Shown here one piece after another: positions 5,906 to 14,102 of a DNA stretch of 36,191 nucleotides. A program made the translations under genes and the position numbers. Under the pieces are notes generated by a model. It was not told the DNA's origin. It was given only the letters and a program-made list of their open reading frames with translations, and searched no databases. Numbering within the stretch: the stretch's first letter is position 1; each line of letters opens with the position of its first letter. Source of the stretch: Spirochaetia bacterium (GTDB taxonomy: Bacteria; Spirochaetota; Spirochaetia; Sphaerochaetales; Sphaerochaetaceae); assembly GCA_009929055.1 (NCBI GenBank), contig SABI01000002.1:1-36191 (forward strand), read 5' to 3'.

Positions 5906-6526
5906 ATGAGAAGTTTTTTTGATTCAGATATATTGAAAAAGCTTGTTGAAAACGAACTGGACAGTAGTTTAGATAAGCTTACCCCCGAACAAAAGATAGA
6001 GGCATGCGCACAGCAAATTATAAAAGCTCTTGGACTTAATAAGGACAGCGAAGAATTGTTGGAAACCCCTTTTCGCATAGCTAAGATGTACTATAAAGAG
6101 TTATTTAGCTCTATAAATAAAGAGCCTGACGTAAAACTTACCTCGTTCAAGTCTAACTATGAACACTATATTACTATGACAGGTATTCCGTATTACAGTG
6201 TTTGTTCTCATCACTTTATGCCTTTTTTTGGAACGGTAGATATTGCCTATTTCCCCAAAAACGAAGATAGTAAAGTTTTGGGGCTGTCAAAATTTCCACG
6301 ATTAGTAAAATTCTTCTCTCGTAAACCTCAAGTACAGGAAGATTTTACTCAAGAGTTAGCTAAATATATCTATGAGCAGTTAAAACCTGAAGGGGTACTT
6401 ATTAGAGTTACTGGTTATCATACTTGTGTAGCTTCCAGAGGTGCTGAGGTTGAAGCTAAGGTTACTACGGAAGCAATGCTTGGTAACATTGATAAGAATG
6501 AAGTGTTACATCTTTGGAAGGCATAA
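5906..6526 (+). CDS. folE: GTP cyclohydrolase I (FolE)
   Basis: Converts GTP to 7,8-dihydroneopterin triphosphate, first step of the 7-deazaguanine (preQ0) and folate routes. The 206-residue protein has the family's full active site: ETPFRIA (53-59), the zinc ligands and catalytic His in VCSHH (C100, H102, H103), GLSKFPRLVKFFSRKPQVQE (126-145) and the third ligand in HTC (C174) followed by SRG. Length is typical. ATG 5906 is six bases from AGGAG; in-frame codons further up have no site and would overlap the promoter candidate. Its neighbours QueC-like and DpdA point to preQ0 synthesis for DNA modification, not folate. It is the first gene of the modification block. Confidence 0.93.
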   Translation: MRSFFDSDILKKLVENELDSSLDKLTPEQKIEACAQQIIKALGLNKDSEELLETPFRIAKMYYKELFSSINKEPDVKLTSFKSNYEHYITMTGIPYYSVCSHHFMPFFGTVDIAYFPKNEDSKVLGLSKFPRLVKFFSRKPQVQEDFTQELAKYIYEQLKPEGVLIRVTGYHTCVASRGAEVEAKVTTEAMLGNIDKNEVLHLWKA

Positions 6527-6529
6527 GAG

Positions 6530-7030
6530 ATGCTAAAAGACTCTATCAGACAGAATTTTTATTCATTTTTAAGTCATGAAGAGATTACTTGTCTTAATGT
6601 TTATTTTGAGAAACATAATCTTCTAAGATTAAACAAAGAAATCATTAAACTTGTAGAGGGAAAAGACTTAGAAGTATCTGATAAGACTTTTTATGACATT
6701 TGTCACTTTAATGATGCCTTACATAAAGCTAATAAGACATATTCAGATAAGGTATTTGTAGGCATAACTGAAGAGGCTTACAATTACTATTGTAAGTCTA
6801 AAGGGAAAACTGTATCACATAGAACTTTCTCTTTTGGATACACCTCTTTAGGGGATTGGAAACACTATATTGAATATACCCCTAAAACAGCAGTTGAAAG
6901 AGAGTTATTAAAGGGAAATGTTACTAAGTATTTACCTATAATCTTTCCAAAAGATAGAAACTTTAATGTTTCTGCATTTAATGAATATTGTATATTTTTA
7001 GAGGAGGTAGAAGATGGTCAAGAAAACTAA
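6530..7030 (+). CDS. Unknown protein inside the deazaguanine block
   Basis: A 166-residue protein starting four bases after folE ends, with GGAAGG about ten bases upstream. It is not QueD or QueE: no zinc His triad and no CxxxCxxC radical-SAM motif is present. A helical N-terminal half is followed by a segment around 95-110 (TFSFGYTSLGDW) and an acidic FNEYCIFLEEVE near 150-161. These faintly recall the Ser-Thr-Ser and Glu-x-Glu strands of ADP-ribosyltransferase folds, but the usual Arg is not evident, so this is only a hint. Location suggests a role in, or protection of, DNA modification. Its end overlaps the next gene by 17 bases. Confidence 0.6.
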   Translation: MLKDSIRQNFYSFLSHEEITCLNVYFEKHNLLRLNKEIIKLVEGKDLEVSDKTFYDICHFNDALHKANKTYSDKVFVGITEEAYNYYCKSKGKTVSHRTFSFGYTSLGDWKHYIEYTPKTAVERELLKGNVTKYLPIIFPKDRNFNVSAFNEYCIFLEEVEDGQEN

Positions 7031-7211
7031 GGAACAACTTGAGTGGGAAGCTCAGTATGATTTTGATACACTTGCACGAGCTGAGGAAATACGTAAAAAC
7101 AAACTTCGTCTTAGTAAGGCAGTTAAAGCAGGTAAAAAGAGGATAGCGGATCAAGAGAAAGCTTTAAAGGCTGCAAAGGCTGTTACGCACAAAGCGGGTA
7201 AGGGGAAATAG
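7014..7211 (+). CDS. Small basic coiled-coil protein
   Basis: A 65-residue, Lys/Ala-rich protein, almost entirely helical from residue 15 on (RAEEIRKNKLRLSKAVKAGK), with a very basic tail. AGGAGG lies seven bases upstream of ATG 7014, inside the preceding gene. Such proteins are common in phages and may bind DNA or RNA; no specific family recognised. Confidence 0.65.
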   Translation: MVKKTKEQLEWEAQYDFDTLARAEEIRKNKLRLSKAVKAGKKRIADQEKALKAAKAVTHKAGKGK

Positions 7212-7220
7212 TATTTAATT

Positions 7221-7892
7221 GTGAAGAAATCTCTTTTACTTTTTTCTAATGGAATAGATAGCTACATTGGAAAATATTTTTTGCGCCCCAATCTCTCAGT
7301 GTATTTAGATATGCAAACTAAATACTCTTTAGCGGAAAAACACTATATAAAGAAATTCCATAAGGATGTCATAGTTGATGAAGCTCTAACATTTTTAGGG
7401 GAACATGAAGAGTTATCGGGACACATAGAATATAGAAATTTATTCTTAACAATGTACTCTCTATTGAAGTATAGTCCAAACATAGTATATATTTGTGGGC
7501 TAAAAGATGATAAAGTTTCAGATAAGACCCCTGAAGTATTTGAGATGCTGTCTTCATTAGTTAGCAAAGTCTCTGGTAAAGACATAGTGATTACTTCTCC
7601 ATTTTGGGATAAGACTAAGGCAGATATCTGTAAGGAGTACATACAGGAAAAGCCTGTATCTGATTTGATGTATAAAACCTATTCTTGTTATGAAGGAGGT
7701 TTTACAGAGTGTGGAAGTTGCCCTGCATGTCTTAGAAAACGGGTAGCAATTTATGCAAGTTCGGGAGTGTTTATGCCTTTCTATAATTTGAACTTAGTTC
7801 AGCAATATGAATCCAATATAGGTAATTATGACCTACAAAGACAGAAGAATATGAAGGAGTATTTTTATAAAGTAAGGGAATTGGATAGATGA
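7221..7892 (+). CDS. queC: QueC-like 7-cyano-7-deazaguanine (preQ0) synthase
   Basis: QueC uses ATP and ammonia to turn 7-carboxy-7-deazaguanine into preQ0. This 223-residue protein has a PP-loop at the N-terminus in the form SNGIDS (9-14; usual SGGxDS) and the zinc knuckle C156-x7-C164-x2-C167-x2-C170 followed by LRKR, as in QueC. The segment PFWDKTKADI (127-136) matches the family's conserved Lys region. The Gly-to-Asn change in the PP-loop is unusual, so a QueC homologue with altered activity is possible. GTG 7221 is the only start that keeps the PP-loop in place; its ribosome site is weak (AAGGGG, about 17 bases upstream). It overlaps dpdA by ATGA. Confidence 0.8.
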   Translation: MKKSLLLFSNGIDSYIGKYFLRPNLSVYLDMQTKYSLAEKHYIKKFHKDVIVDEALTFLGEHEELSGHIEYRNLFLTMYSLLKYSPNIVYICGLKDDKVSDKTPEVFEMLSSLVSKVSGKDIVITSPFWDKTKADICKEYIQEKPVSDLMYKTYSCYEGGFTECGSCPACLRKRVAIYASSGVFMPFYNLNLVQQYESNIGNYDLQRQKNMKEYFYKVRELDR

Positions 7893-9373
7893 AGATAGTG
7901 TTGGCTGGTGCAGAATCTAATGACGCTCTAAAAGTTTTTAGACACAATCCTCCCCCCTCTGTTTTGGTATCTAATCTGTATTTACAGAAGAAATCTCCTT
8001 CAAAGATTAAGGAGATTTTAGAGACTTATAAAAGCTTAGGGTGTTGGGTTATTATAGATTCAGGAGCATTTACATTTCTTTCAAAATATGGAATATTAAG
8101 AACTGATAGAACTATTGAACAGTTTAGAGAGAAGTATAATTTACATAGAGTGGTATTAGAAGATTGGCAATACGATAAAGAAGAGTCCCAAAGAAGATTT
8201 GATAAAGAATTTGGAAAATACTTTGATGTGTGGTTATCTCATCTTGATTTGTATTATGAGTATTCCGATATGATTGCTGAATTAGATTTGGATGCTCTTG
8301 TAGGGATAGAAAGAATGGGGGAATTGAGACAAAAATACGAGGCATATAAAGATAAAATATGCTATACTCCCCATATAGGTATTGAGAAGGAGTTACGTCT
8401 ACAAACTCCAGAAGAGCATCAGTATTTAAAAGACTTACTATCTTCAGGAATTAAGTATTTGGGGTTAGGTAACTCCTCTCACAGCGATGTTGAACAATTT
8501 TTCAGTAGATATAAAGCTATAAAAGAGAATAAGATACGAGTACATGGATGGGCACAAACCAGTGCAGAAGCTATTACTACTCTCCCCTTTTTTAGCATAG
8601 ATAGTACTACTTGGCTATCTGCGGCAAAGTTTGGGGTTACGTTTGAGTATAAAGACGGGTGGGCTAAAATGAAGAGCCATGACCATACTCAAAAAGAAGC
8701 TTTTAGAAGAACTTGCCAAAAAGAGTGTGAAGAGAATGGAATAAATTTTGAAGATTTTTGTAATGATGAACCTTTTTCTGTTTTACAGTGGAGTGCTTTA
8801 CAGTGGATACGCATGGCAAAATATTATGAAAAAGATGTATCTCGTTCTTATTGGCTTACACAAGATGAAGCCTCTTCAGTTATAGAACAACAGAGGGAGG
8901 AGCAGGGATTAAATTCTTTAGTTGTTAGAGAAACTACTAGTGTTAATATCTTTAAAGATAATCGCCTTAAAATTAATAGACTTTGTAATTTGTGTGAGAT
9001 TGCTACTCAGTGTCCTCACTATATTCCAAATAATACGTGCATATTTCCAACTTCGGGGCTTTCTACAGATTTAACTTCTAAAGATTTAATGAAAGCTGTA
9101 ATTGACATGCAAATGGGCAGAGTAAATCAAGCGGTTTTTTCTGAAAGGATGAAGGGTGGAAGTGTAAACAGTAATGTAACTAAGGAAATTCAAACTCTCT
9201 CAAGAATGATAAAGGAATATGATGCTATGAATCAGGATGGTACAGGAATACATATTTCTGCTAAGGGTGAAGAGAGTGTAGGAGTTTTAGAGAGGCTTTT
9301 TGGAGGCAAAAGTGAGCCTAAAACAAAGACGGAAATTCTTCAGGCTGAAGAGGCGGAGATTATAGATGAATGA
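7889..9373 (+). CDS. dpdA: DpdA-type DNA guanine transglycosylase with C-terminal Cys-rich domain
   Basis: DpdA proteins, relatives of tRNA-guanine transglycosylase, exchange guanine in DNA for a 7-deazaguanine base. The first ~340 residues show the family hallmarks: IIDSGAFTFLS (55-65), HLDLYYEY (118-125), PHIGIEKELR (161-170), LGLGNSSHSD (191-200), HGWAQTS (219-225) and SIDSTTW (236-242). Asp57 and Asp238 are likely catalytic. Residues 366-384 form a C-x2-C-x5-C-x8-C knuckle, followed by a helical region ending VLERLFGG (466-473). I recall that arrangement from small proteins encoded next to terminase in other phages. The gene overlaps terL by eight bases. The 494-residue length is more than usual, consistent with a fusion. 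Confidence 0.85.
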   Translation: MKIVLAGAESNDALKVFRHNPPPSVLVSNLYLQKKSPSKIKEILETYKSLGCWVIIDSGAFTFLSKYGILRTDRTIEQFREKYNLHRVVLEDWQYDKEESQRRFDKEFGKYFDVWLSHLDLYYEYSDMIAELDLDALVGIERMGELRQKYEAYKDKICYTPHIGIEKELRLQTPEEHQYLKDLLSSGIKYLGLGNSSHSDVEQFFSRYKAIKENKIRVHGWAQTSAEAITTLPFFSIDSTTWLSAAKFGVTFEYKDGWAKMKSHDHTQKEAFRRTCQKECEENGINFEDFCNDEPFSVLQWSALQWIRMAKYYEKDVSRSYWLTQDEASSVIEQQREEQGLNSLVVRETTSVNIFKDNRLKINRLCNLCEIATQCPHYIPNNTCIFPTSGLSTDLTSKDLMKAVIDMQMGRVNQAVFSERMKGGSVNSNVTKEIQTLSRMIKEYDAMNQDGTGIHISAKGEESVGVLERLFGGKSEPKTKTEILQAEEAEIIDE

Positions 9374-10886
9374 CGTTGCCAAAAGGTTCTCTACTCTTGA
9401 TATAATAGATAAGCTCGTCATTTTAGGCGAACAAATGATGGGATGTACGTTGCATGACTATCAAAAGAGATTTCTCATAGCCATTTTAAAGTCCTTCATA
9501 GACAATGATGGGGATACCATTACAGCTCTTATTAGTAGACAGGCGGGTAAGACTCAGGTAAATGCTACAGCTATATGTATCATCTTAGTAGTCATTCCAG
9601 CTATGGCTAGATACTTCCCAAAACTTAAGAAGTTTGAAAGGGGTGTTAAGGTTGGAGCTTACTCTCCTGTTACTGACCAGGTGGAAACACTGCTTTACAG
9701 AGTAAAGTTCGCACTTAGAAGCTATGAAGGGCAACAGGTTTTAAGCGACAAAGACATTAATAGTGAGCTTGTTCCAGGGGAAGGTGACATTAACCTTACC
9801 AACGGGTCATATTTCATTGCTAAGGGTGCAGGCGGAAACTCTAAGCTTGAGTCTAAGACACATGATATTGTATTCATAGATGAAGCTCAATCTATGGATG
9901 ATTCTAAGCTTCTTTACTCCATTAGACCTATGGGGGCTTCTACAAACGCTACTTTCGTGTATACAGGTACTTGTTATACTCACAAATCTGAGTTTTATTA
10001 TGAATGCGAAAGGGGAAAGAAGAAAGGACTAAATAGAACTTTCTTCATGTTTGACTACAATTTTTGTTCTAAAGTTAATGCTTACTACAAAAAGTTTGTA
10101 GATAAAGAGATAGCTAAATTTGGAGCACATTCTGACTACATTAGAATGATGTTTAAACTTGAGTGGATTTTTGAAAGAGGTACTTTTATTTCTGGAGATG
10201 CTTTTGAGCAAGTTTGTATAAAATCTCTGGGCTTTACTAGAAGTACATCAGGCTCACTTAAAAATTCCAGTAAGATTAAAATTGTTGCGGGACTTGACTT
10301 AGGTAAAAAACATGACTCTACAGTACTAACTATAGGTGAGATAGACTTTAGACAGAGAAATGAACATGATTTTGCAATGAAAACAGTGTATAATTGGTTG
10401 ACCTTACTTGGAGATAGCTATGAAGAGCAATATGACCAAATTTGTGATTTTCTTAGGGACTATCCAGACATTCAAGAGATTGTAGTTGACTCTACAGGTC
10501 TTGGGGAGGTTGTGTGCGACTCTTTAGATAAAAGGTTTATGCAGCTTGGCTGGTATATAGATATACATAGAGTTAACTTTGTTAGAGATAAAGCAGAACT
10601 GTATAATAATTTAAATACTCAAATTTTCCAGAGGATGCTTAGATTTCCAGGACATGCTAACGCTCGTAAGACTAAGAGGTGGGAAACTTATGTTCATGAA
10701 ACCACTTCATTAGTAAAAGACTACGATACTAAGGGACGTTTAAGTGTAGGTGCTCCAAATGATAAATATAGTCATGACGACCATCCAACCAGTCTTGCAC
10801 TATTTTCATGGGCAGAAAGATTTACTTATCCTGAAGTAGAAGTTTCAGATTCAAATATATATAAAATGGGGAGACACAATGCCTAA
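9366..10886 (+). CDS. terL: Terminase large subunit
   Basis: Packaging motor ATPase and nuclease. The 506-residue protein has Walker A SRQAGKTQ (57-64), Walker B IVFIDEAQ (168-175) and a coupling motif YTGT (199-202). The nuclease domain contributes GLDLGKKHDST (309-319), VVDSTGLGE (373-381) and SHDDHP (469-474), so all three acidic clusters are present. GGAG lies about ten bases upstream of ATG 9366. It overlaps dpdA before it and portal after it, so modification and packaging genes share a transcript. Confidence 0.95.
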   Translation: MNDVAKRFSTLDIIDKLVILGEQMMGCTLHDYQKRFLIAILKSFIDNDGDTITALISRQAGKTQVNATAICIILVVIPAMARYFPKLKKFERGVKVGAYSPVTDQVETLLYRVKFALRSYEGQQVLSDKDINSELVPGEGDINLTNGSYFIAKGAGGNSKLESKTHDIVFIDEAQSMDDSKLLYSIRPMGASTNATFVYTGTCYTHKSEFYYECERGKKKGLNRTFFMFDYNFCSKVNAYYKKFVDKEIAKFGAHSDYIRMMFKLEWIFERGTFISGDAFEQVCIKSLGFTRSTSGSLKNSSKIKIVAGLDLGKKHDSTVLTIGEIDFRQRNEHDFAMKTVYNWLTLLGDSYEEQYDQICDFLRDYPDIQEIVVDSTGLGEVVCDSLDKRFMQLGWYIDIHRVNFVRDKAELYNNLNTQIFQRMLRFPGHANARKTKRWETYVHETTSLVKDYDTKGRLSVGAPNDKYSHDDHPTSLALFSWAERFTYPEVEVSDSNIYKMGRHNA

Positions 10887-12471
10887 ATTTATCGATAGAT
10901 TTAAAAGCTTTTTTTCGTTTGGAAACTCTCTTGTTTCCAGAACTTGGGGTTCAAAAACTTCTGCCTCAAGACAGGTTTTATATAACCTTGCTTGGTATAC
11001 TTATAACTATGACTATATCAAGGGTCAAGGAGGGAAGAATAGTGAAGAGTTAGGCTTTGAACATATTAATTATGTTAGGGATATTTTGGCAAGGATTATT
11101 AACCATTTTACTGCCAGAGGGTTTACTATTATTGCAGAAAGAACAAGTGAAACTTTAAATCTTAAAGAGTTAAAGGCTTTACAAAATCTTGAAATGGAAA
11201 ATATAATCACTGAAGATATTTCGGAGAAGAGATGGTATAAGGAATACATGATAAAAACAAAATATCTTATACCTTATCTTGAAAAGTTTTGGAGATTCAA
11301 TCAAGCTGAAGGAAAAACCTTTAGGTCTTTAGTAGAATACGCTACTGTTAGTGGAGACTTGTTTATATATGTATCCCCCGACGAGGAAGAGAGTAACGTT
11401 AGAATGACTCTATACGATGCGGAACATGTTACTATTATCCCAGATGAATTTAATATACATAAGATAAAGAAGGCTATTGTTGAGTACGAATATGAAGATG
11501 AATTTGGAGAAAAACACTCCTATAAATTGGTGGCGGATAAAGAGCATGTATCAATTACCGAAGATGGAAGAACTACTGTTACAAACCATTCGTTAAATGA
11601 AGTTCCTTTAGTACACATTGCTTTCAATAGAACTGCTAAGAGTATCTATGGCGTTAGTGACGTATTTAAAATTTTGGCAGGTTCTTTGCTCTTTAATTCA
11701 AAGATAAGTGATATTAGTGAGATTATATCTTACCACGCTTCCCCCATTACTATTGTTAAAGGTGCACGTATTGGAAACTTAGAGAAGTCTCCCAATAAAA
11801 TTTGGAGTGGTATTCCTAAAGACGCAGATATATTTAACCTTTCTATGGATGCTGACCTGCAAAACTCTCTTACCCTTATAGATAAAATTGAAAGCTATAT
11901 CTGTACAGCAGCAGCTTATCCAAAAGAGATATTGGCTGGAAATGTTAAGATGATGTCGCATACTGCGGGTGTTAGTATGCAGTATGTCTATAAGCCCCTT
12001 GAAGATTCTCTAATTGATAAAGAGGACGCTGTACGAGAAGGATTTAATAGACTACATAGACTTGTGCTTAAAATGTTAGATGGTATGAATATAATTGATT
12101 TGTCGGACTTTTCAGATATTAATACTACCGTAAAATTCAATCCAAGGCTTCCTAAAGATGAGCTTTACGAAATGCAAATTATTTCTCAAGAACTTATTGC
12201 TGGAATTACTTCTTTACATGAAGCTATGCGTAGAAGGGGTAAGACTAATACAGAGGGAATACTAAAAGAAAGGTGGGAAGAGGCTATCTGGAGTGCAAAA
12301 TTAGAGGATATTACTACTTCTATTGCAGGAGAACCTATTAATTCCAATGTAGATAAAAATAGAAGCTCTGAGCTAAGAGAGAAGTTTACCGAAGCTCTTA
12401 ATAAAAACGTAGGAAATATAAAAGCCCCTACTGAACAGCAGAATCAAGAAGAGAAGAATACGGAAGAATAA
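10879..12471 (+). CDS. Portal protein
   Basis: Dodecameric ring at the capsid vertex through which DNA enters and leaves. The 530-residue protein follows terL with an 8-base overlap and GGGGAG six bases upstream. It shows portal features: an early Tyr-rich segment, an E-R-W-like start region, the beta segment with IAFNRTAKSIYGVSD (about 256-270), a long helix, and KEILAGN followed by SG-like loop residues (about 350-360). The C-terminus is charged and low in complexity (QQNQEEKNTEE). The size suits portals of this class. Confidence 0.85.
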   Translation: MPKFIDRFKSFFSFGNSLVSRTWGSKTSASRQVLYNLAWYTYNYDYIKGQGGKNSEELGFEHINYVRDILARIINHFTARGFTIIAERTSETLNLKELKALQNLEMENIITEDISEKRWYKEYMIKTKYLIPYLEKFWRFNQAEGKTFRSLVEYATVSGDLFIYVSPDEEESNVRMTLYDAEHVTIIPDEFNIHKIKKAIVEYEYEDEFGEKHSYKLVADKEHVSITEDGRTTVTNHSLNEVPLVHIAFNRTAKSIYGVSDVFKILAGSLLFNSKISDISEIISYHASPITIVKGARIGNLEKSPNKIWSGIPKDADIFNLSMDADLQNSLTLIDKIESYICTAAAYPKEILAGNVKMMSHTAGVSMQYVYKPLEDSLIDKEDAVREGFNRLHRLVLKMLDGMNIIDLSDFSDINTTVKFNPRLPKDELYEMQIISQELIAGITSLHEAMRRRGKTNTEGILKERWEEAIWSAKLEDITTSIAGEPINSNVDKNRSSELREKFTEALNKNVGNIKAPTEQQNQEEKNTEE

Positions 12472-13134
12472 GTGAGAGTTAATTCTTCTGTCGTATACCA
12501 ATCTTTGCAGGATGTGCGGTCATTAGTTGAAAGTACTATATCTGTATCTAAGGAGAGGTTTGAAGGACTTAGTTGGAATGACTTAAATGATAGAGCAAAC
12601 ATTAAGGATACTCTAAGGGTTATAACCAAGGTCTATGAGAGAGAGTTAAGTGATATTATATATAATGGAGTAGCTCAAGGAGTAAGTAGTTCTTTAAGCA
12701 ATACATTAGTGCAACGAATTAATAAAGACCTACTACTAGAAAGAGTTGTAAGTAAGTTAGAAAGCTCTTTTCATAAACATTCGTTGAACTATAGGATAAA
12801 ACGAGTTTCAAGAGTAATTACTAAAACAGGAGAACTCCTTATAAGTAATGACTATGACCTTGAAACTCAGTGGTTGGGAAGTAAGAATTTAGTAAAATTT
12901 GGCTCTTTGTATAAACAATCTCTTAGATTGACTGTATCTGAAATCTATAGAGCTAATCAAATAGCCGCTGTTGAAGTAGCAAAAATGTTAGGTATTTCGA
13001 AAGTTAGGTGGGAGTTGGATGTGTCTCATCACATTTACGATGTATGTGACCCTTTAGTAGGGGAATATGACTTAGTTGATGTGCCAGATTATCCTCACCC
13101 TTACTGCAAATGTCACATTATTTTAGTAGAGTAA
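12472..13134 (+). CDS. MuF-like minor head protein
   Basis: A 220-residue protein that starts with GTG immediately after the portal stop codon, with CGGAAG about six bases upstream. The C-terminal WELDVSHHIYDVCDP ... HPYCKC (last Cys at 214) is the typical end of the phage Mu F / SPP1 gp7 family (His-Pro-x-Cys-x-Cys). These proteins sit inside the head near the portal and can aid DNA ejection. The N-terminal part is helical. It closes the block that began with folE; a new promoter follows. Confidence 0.75.
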   Translation: MRVNSSVVYQSLQDVRSLVESTISVSKERFEGLSWNDLNDRANIKDTLRVITKVYERELSDIIYNGVAQGVSSSLSNTLVQRINKDLLLERVVSKLESSFHKHSLNYRIKRVSRVITKTGELLISNDYDLETQWLGSKNLVKFGSLYKQSLRLTVSEIYRANQIAAVEVAKMLGISKVRWELDVSHHIYDVCDPLVGEYDLVDVPDYPHPYCKCHIILVE

Positions 13135-13144
13135 AATAAATTGC

Positions 13145-13181
13145 TTGACAAAATTTTGAGGCATTTATTATTGGCAATAAT
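13145..13181 (+). promoter_or_regulatory. Candidate late promoter with palindrome at the -10
   Basis: GCTTGACA (TTGACA at 13145-13150) is followed by TATTAT at 13166-13171, a 15-bp spacer. The palindrome ATTATTG-G-CAATAAT (13167-13181) covers the -10, so it could be an operator or an early RNA hairpin. It sits between the MuF-like gene and the first of the highly expressed capsid genes. Confidence 0.6.
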
Positions 13182-13201
13182 ATTATACAGGAGGTATTAT
13201 T

Positions 13202-13345
13202 ATGCCGTATTCAAAAGTTAGTCCTTCGAACAAAATGTCTGCTGAGAAGATGCCAATTAACGAAAGTAAAAAAGGTATTGAAACTCAGAAGCATGTTCCG
13301 ATTGTAAAGAAAGGTTCTCGTAACACAGCTAAGGTTAGCAAGTAG
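13202..13345 (+). CDS. Small basic head-region protein
   Basis: A 47-residue protein with a very strong site, AGGAGG eight bases before ATG 13202. It is basic (ten Lys, Ser-rich) and looks disordered, with QKHVPIVKKGSR in the second half. It is the first gene after the late promoter and lies directly before the scaffold gene, 14 bases apart. It may be a small structural or decoration protein; no family recognised. Confidence 0.7.
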   Translation: MPYSKVSPSNKMSAEKMPINESKKGIETQKHVPIVKKGSRNTAKVSK

Positions 13346-13359
13346 TTAGGAGTTAGTAT

Positions 13360-14079
13360 ATGCCAAAGATTGTCAAATTAGAAGATGGTAGCGAGCTAAA
13401 TGTTTGGATGGAAGATGAAGTAACCGCAAAGGTTAATGAAGAAAAAGAAAAAGCACGAAAAGAAGAGAAAGACAAGCTTTACTCTGAAATTAAAACTTTA
13501 AAAGAAAAGACCTCTGACCTGGAAGCAGCCAAAGCTAAGGCAGAAAAAATGATTTCTGAAGCTTCTGCTGAATTAATCACAGCTTCTGCAAATGACGCAA
13601 ATAAAGATAAGGAAAAGGATGTACAAATGAAGGAAGAACTTGTTGTACTCACTCAAGGGTTAGAGAAGAAAATCAGTAATTTAGAAAATGAACTAAAGAC
13701 TGAAAGATTGGCTCGGTATAAAGCCGAAAAAATCGCCCAAGAGGGAACTGATTTAATTATTGAAATGGTGCAGGGAAATTCGGAAGAAGAGATTGATAAT
13801 TCTATCACCTTGGCTAAAGAAGCTTTTGCTAAATATGCCAAACCTAAAGAAGAGAAAAAAGAGACACAGGATAAACCTCCTGTTGACGAAGAAAAAGTAG
13901 AAGATAAAGAAAAAGAGAAGAAAAGCCTCCCACCAAAATCAAAAGAAACCCCTGAAGGGGGAAAAGATGTTTTATCTGCTGAACAAATCAATAAGATGAG
14001 TATTGATGAATACAGAAAATACCGTGACCAGATTAAAAAGCAGGTAAAATATGATTTTGAGAAATATGCAAAAGCCTAA
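13360..14079 (+). CDS. Probable scaffolding protein
   Basis: A 239-residue, highly charged protein: coiled coil over residues 25-75 and 90-125, a Lys/Glu/Pro-rich linker (about 155-200) and a basic helical end (YRKYRDQIKKQVKYDFEKYAK). Position directly before the major capsid gene plus this composition is the standard picture of a capsid scaffold. The basic C-terminus would bind the capsid protein. No protease domain is visible. AGGAG lies eight bases upstream. Confidence 0.75.
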   Translation: MPKIVKLEDGSELNVWMEDEVTAKVNEEKEKARKEEKDKLYSEIKTLKEKTSDLEAAKAKAEKMISEASAELITASANDANKDKEKDVQMKEELVVLTQGLEKKISNLENELKTERLARYKAEKIAQEGTDLIIEMVQGNSEEEIDNSITLAKEAFAKYAKPKEEKKETQDKPPVDEEKVEDKEKEKKSLPPKSKETPEGGKDVLSAEQINKMSIDEYRKYRDQIKKQVKYDFEKYAKA

Positions 14080-14102
14080 AATAATATTTAGTGGAGGTTA
14101 TT

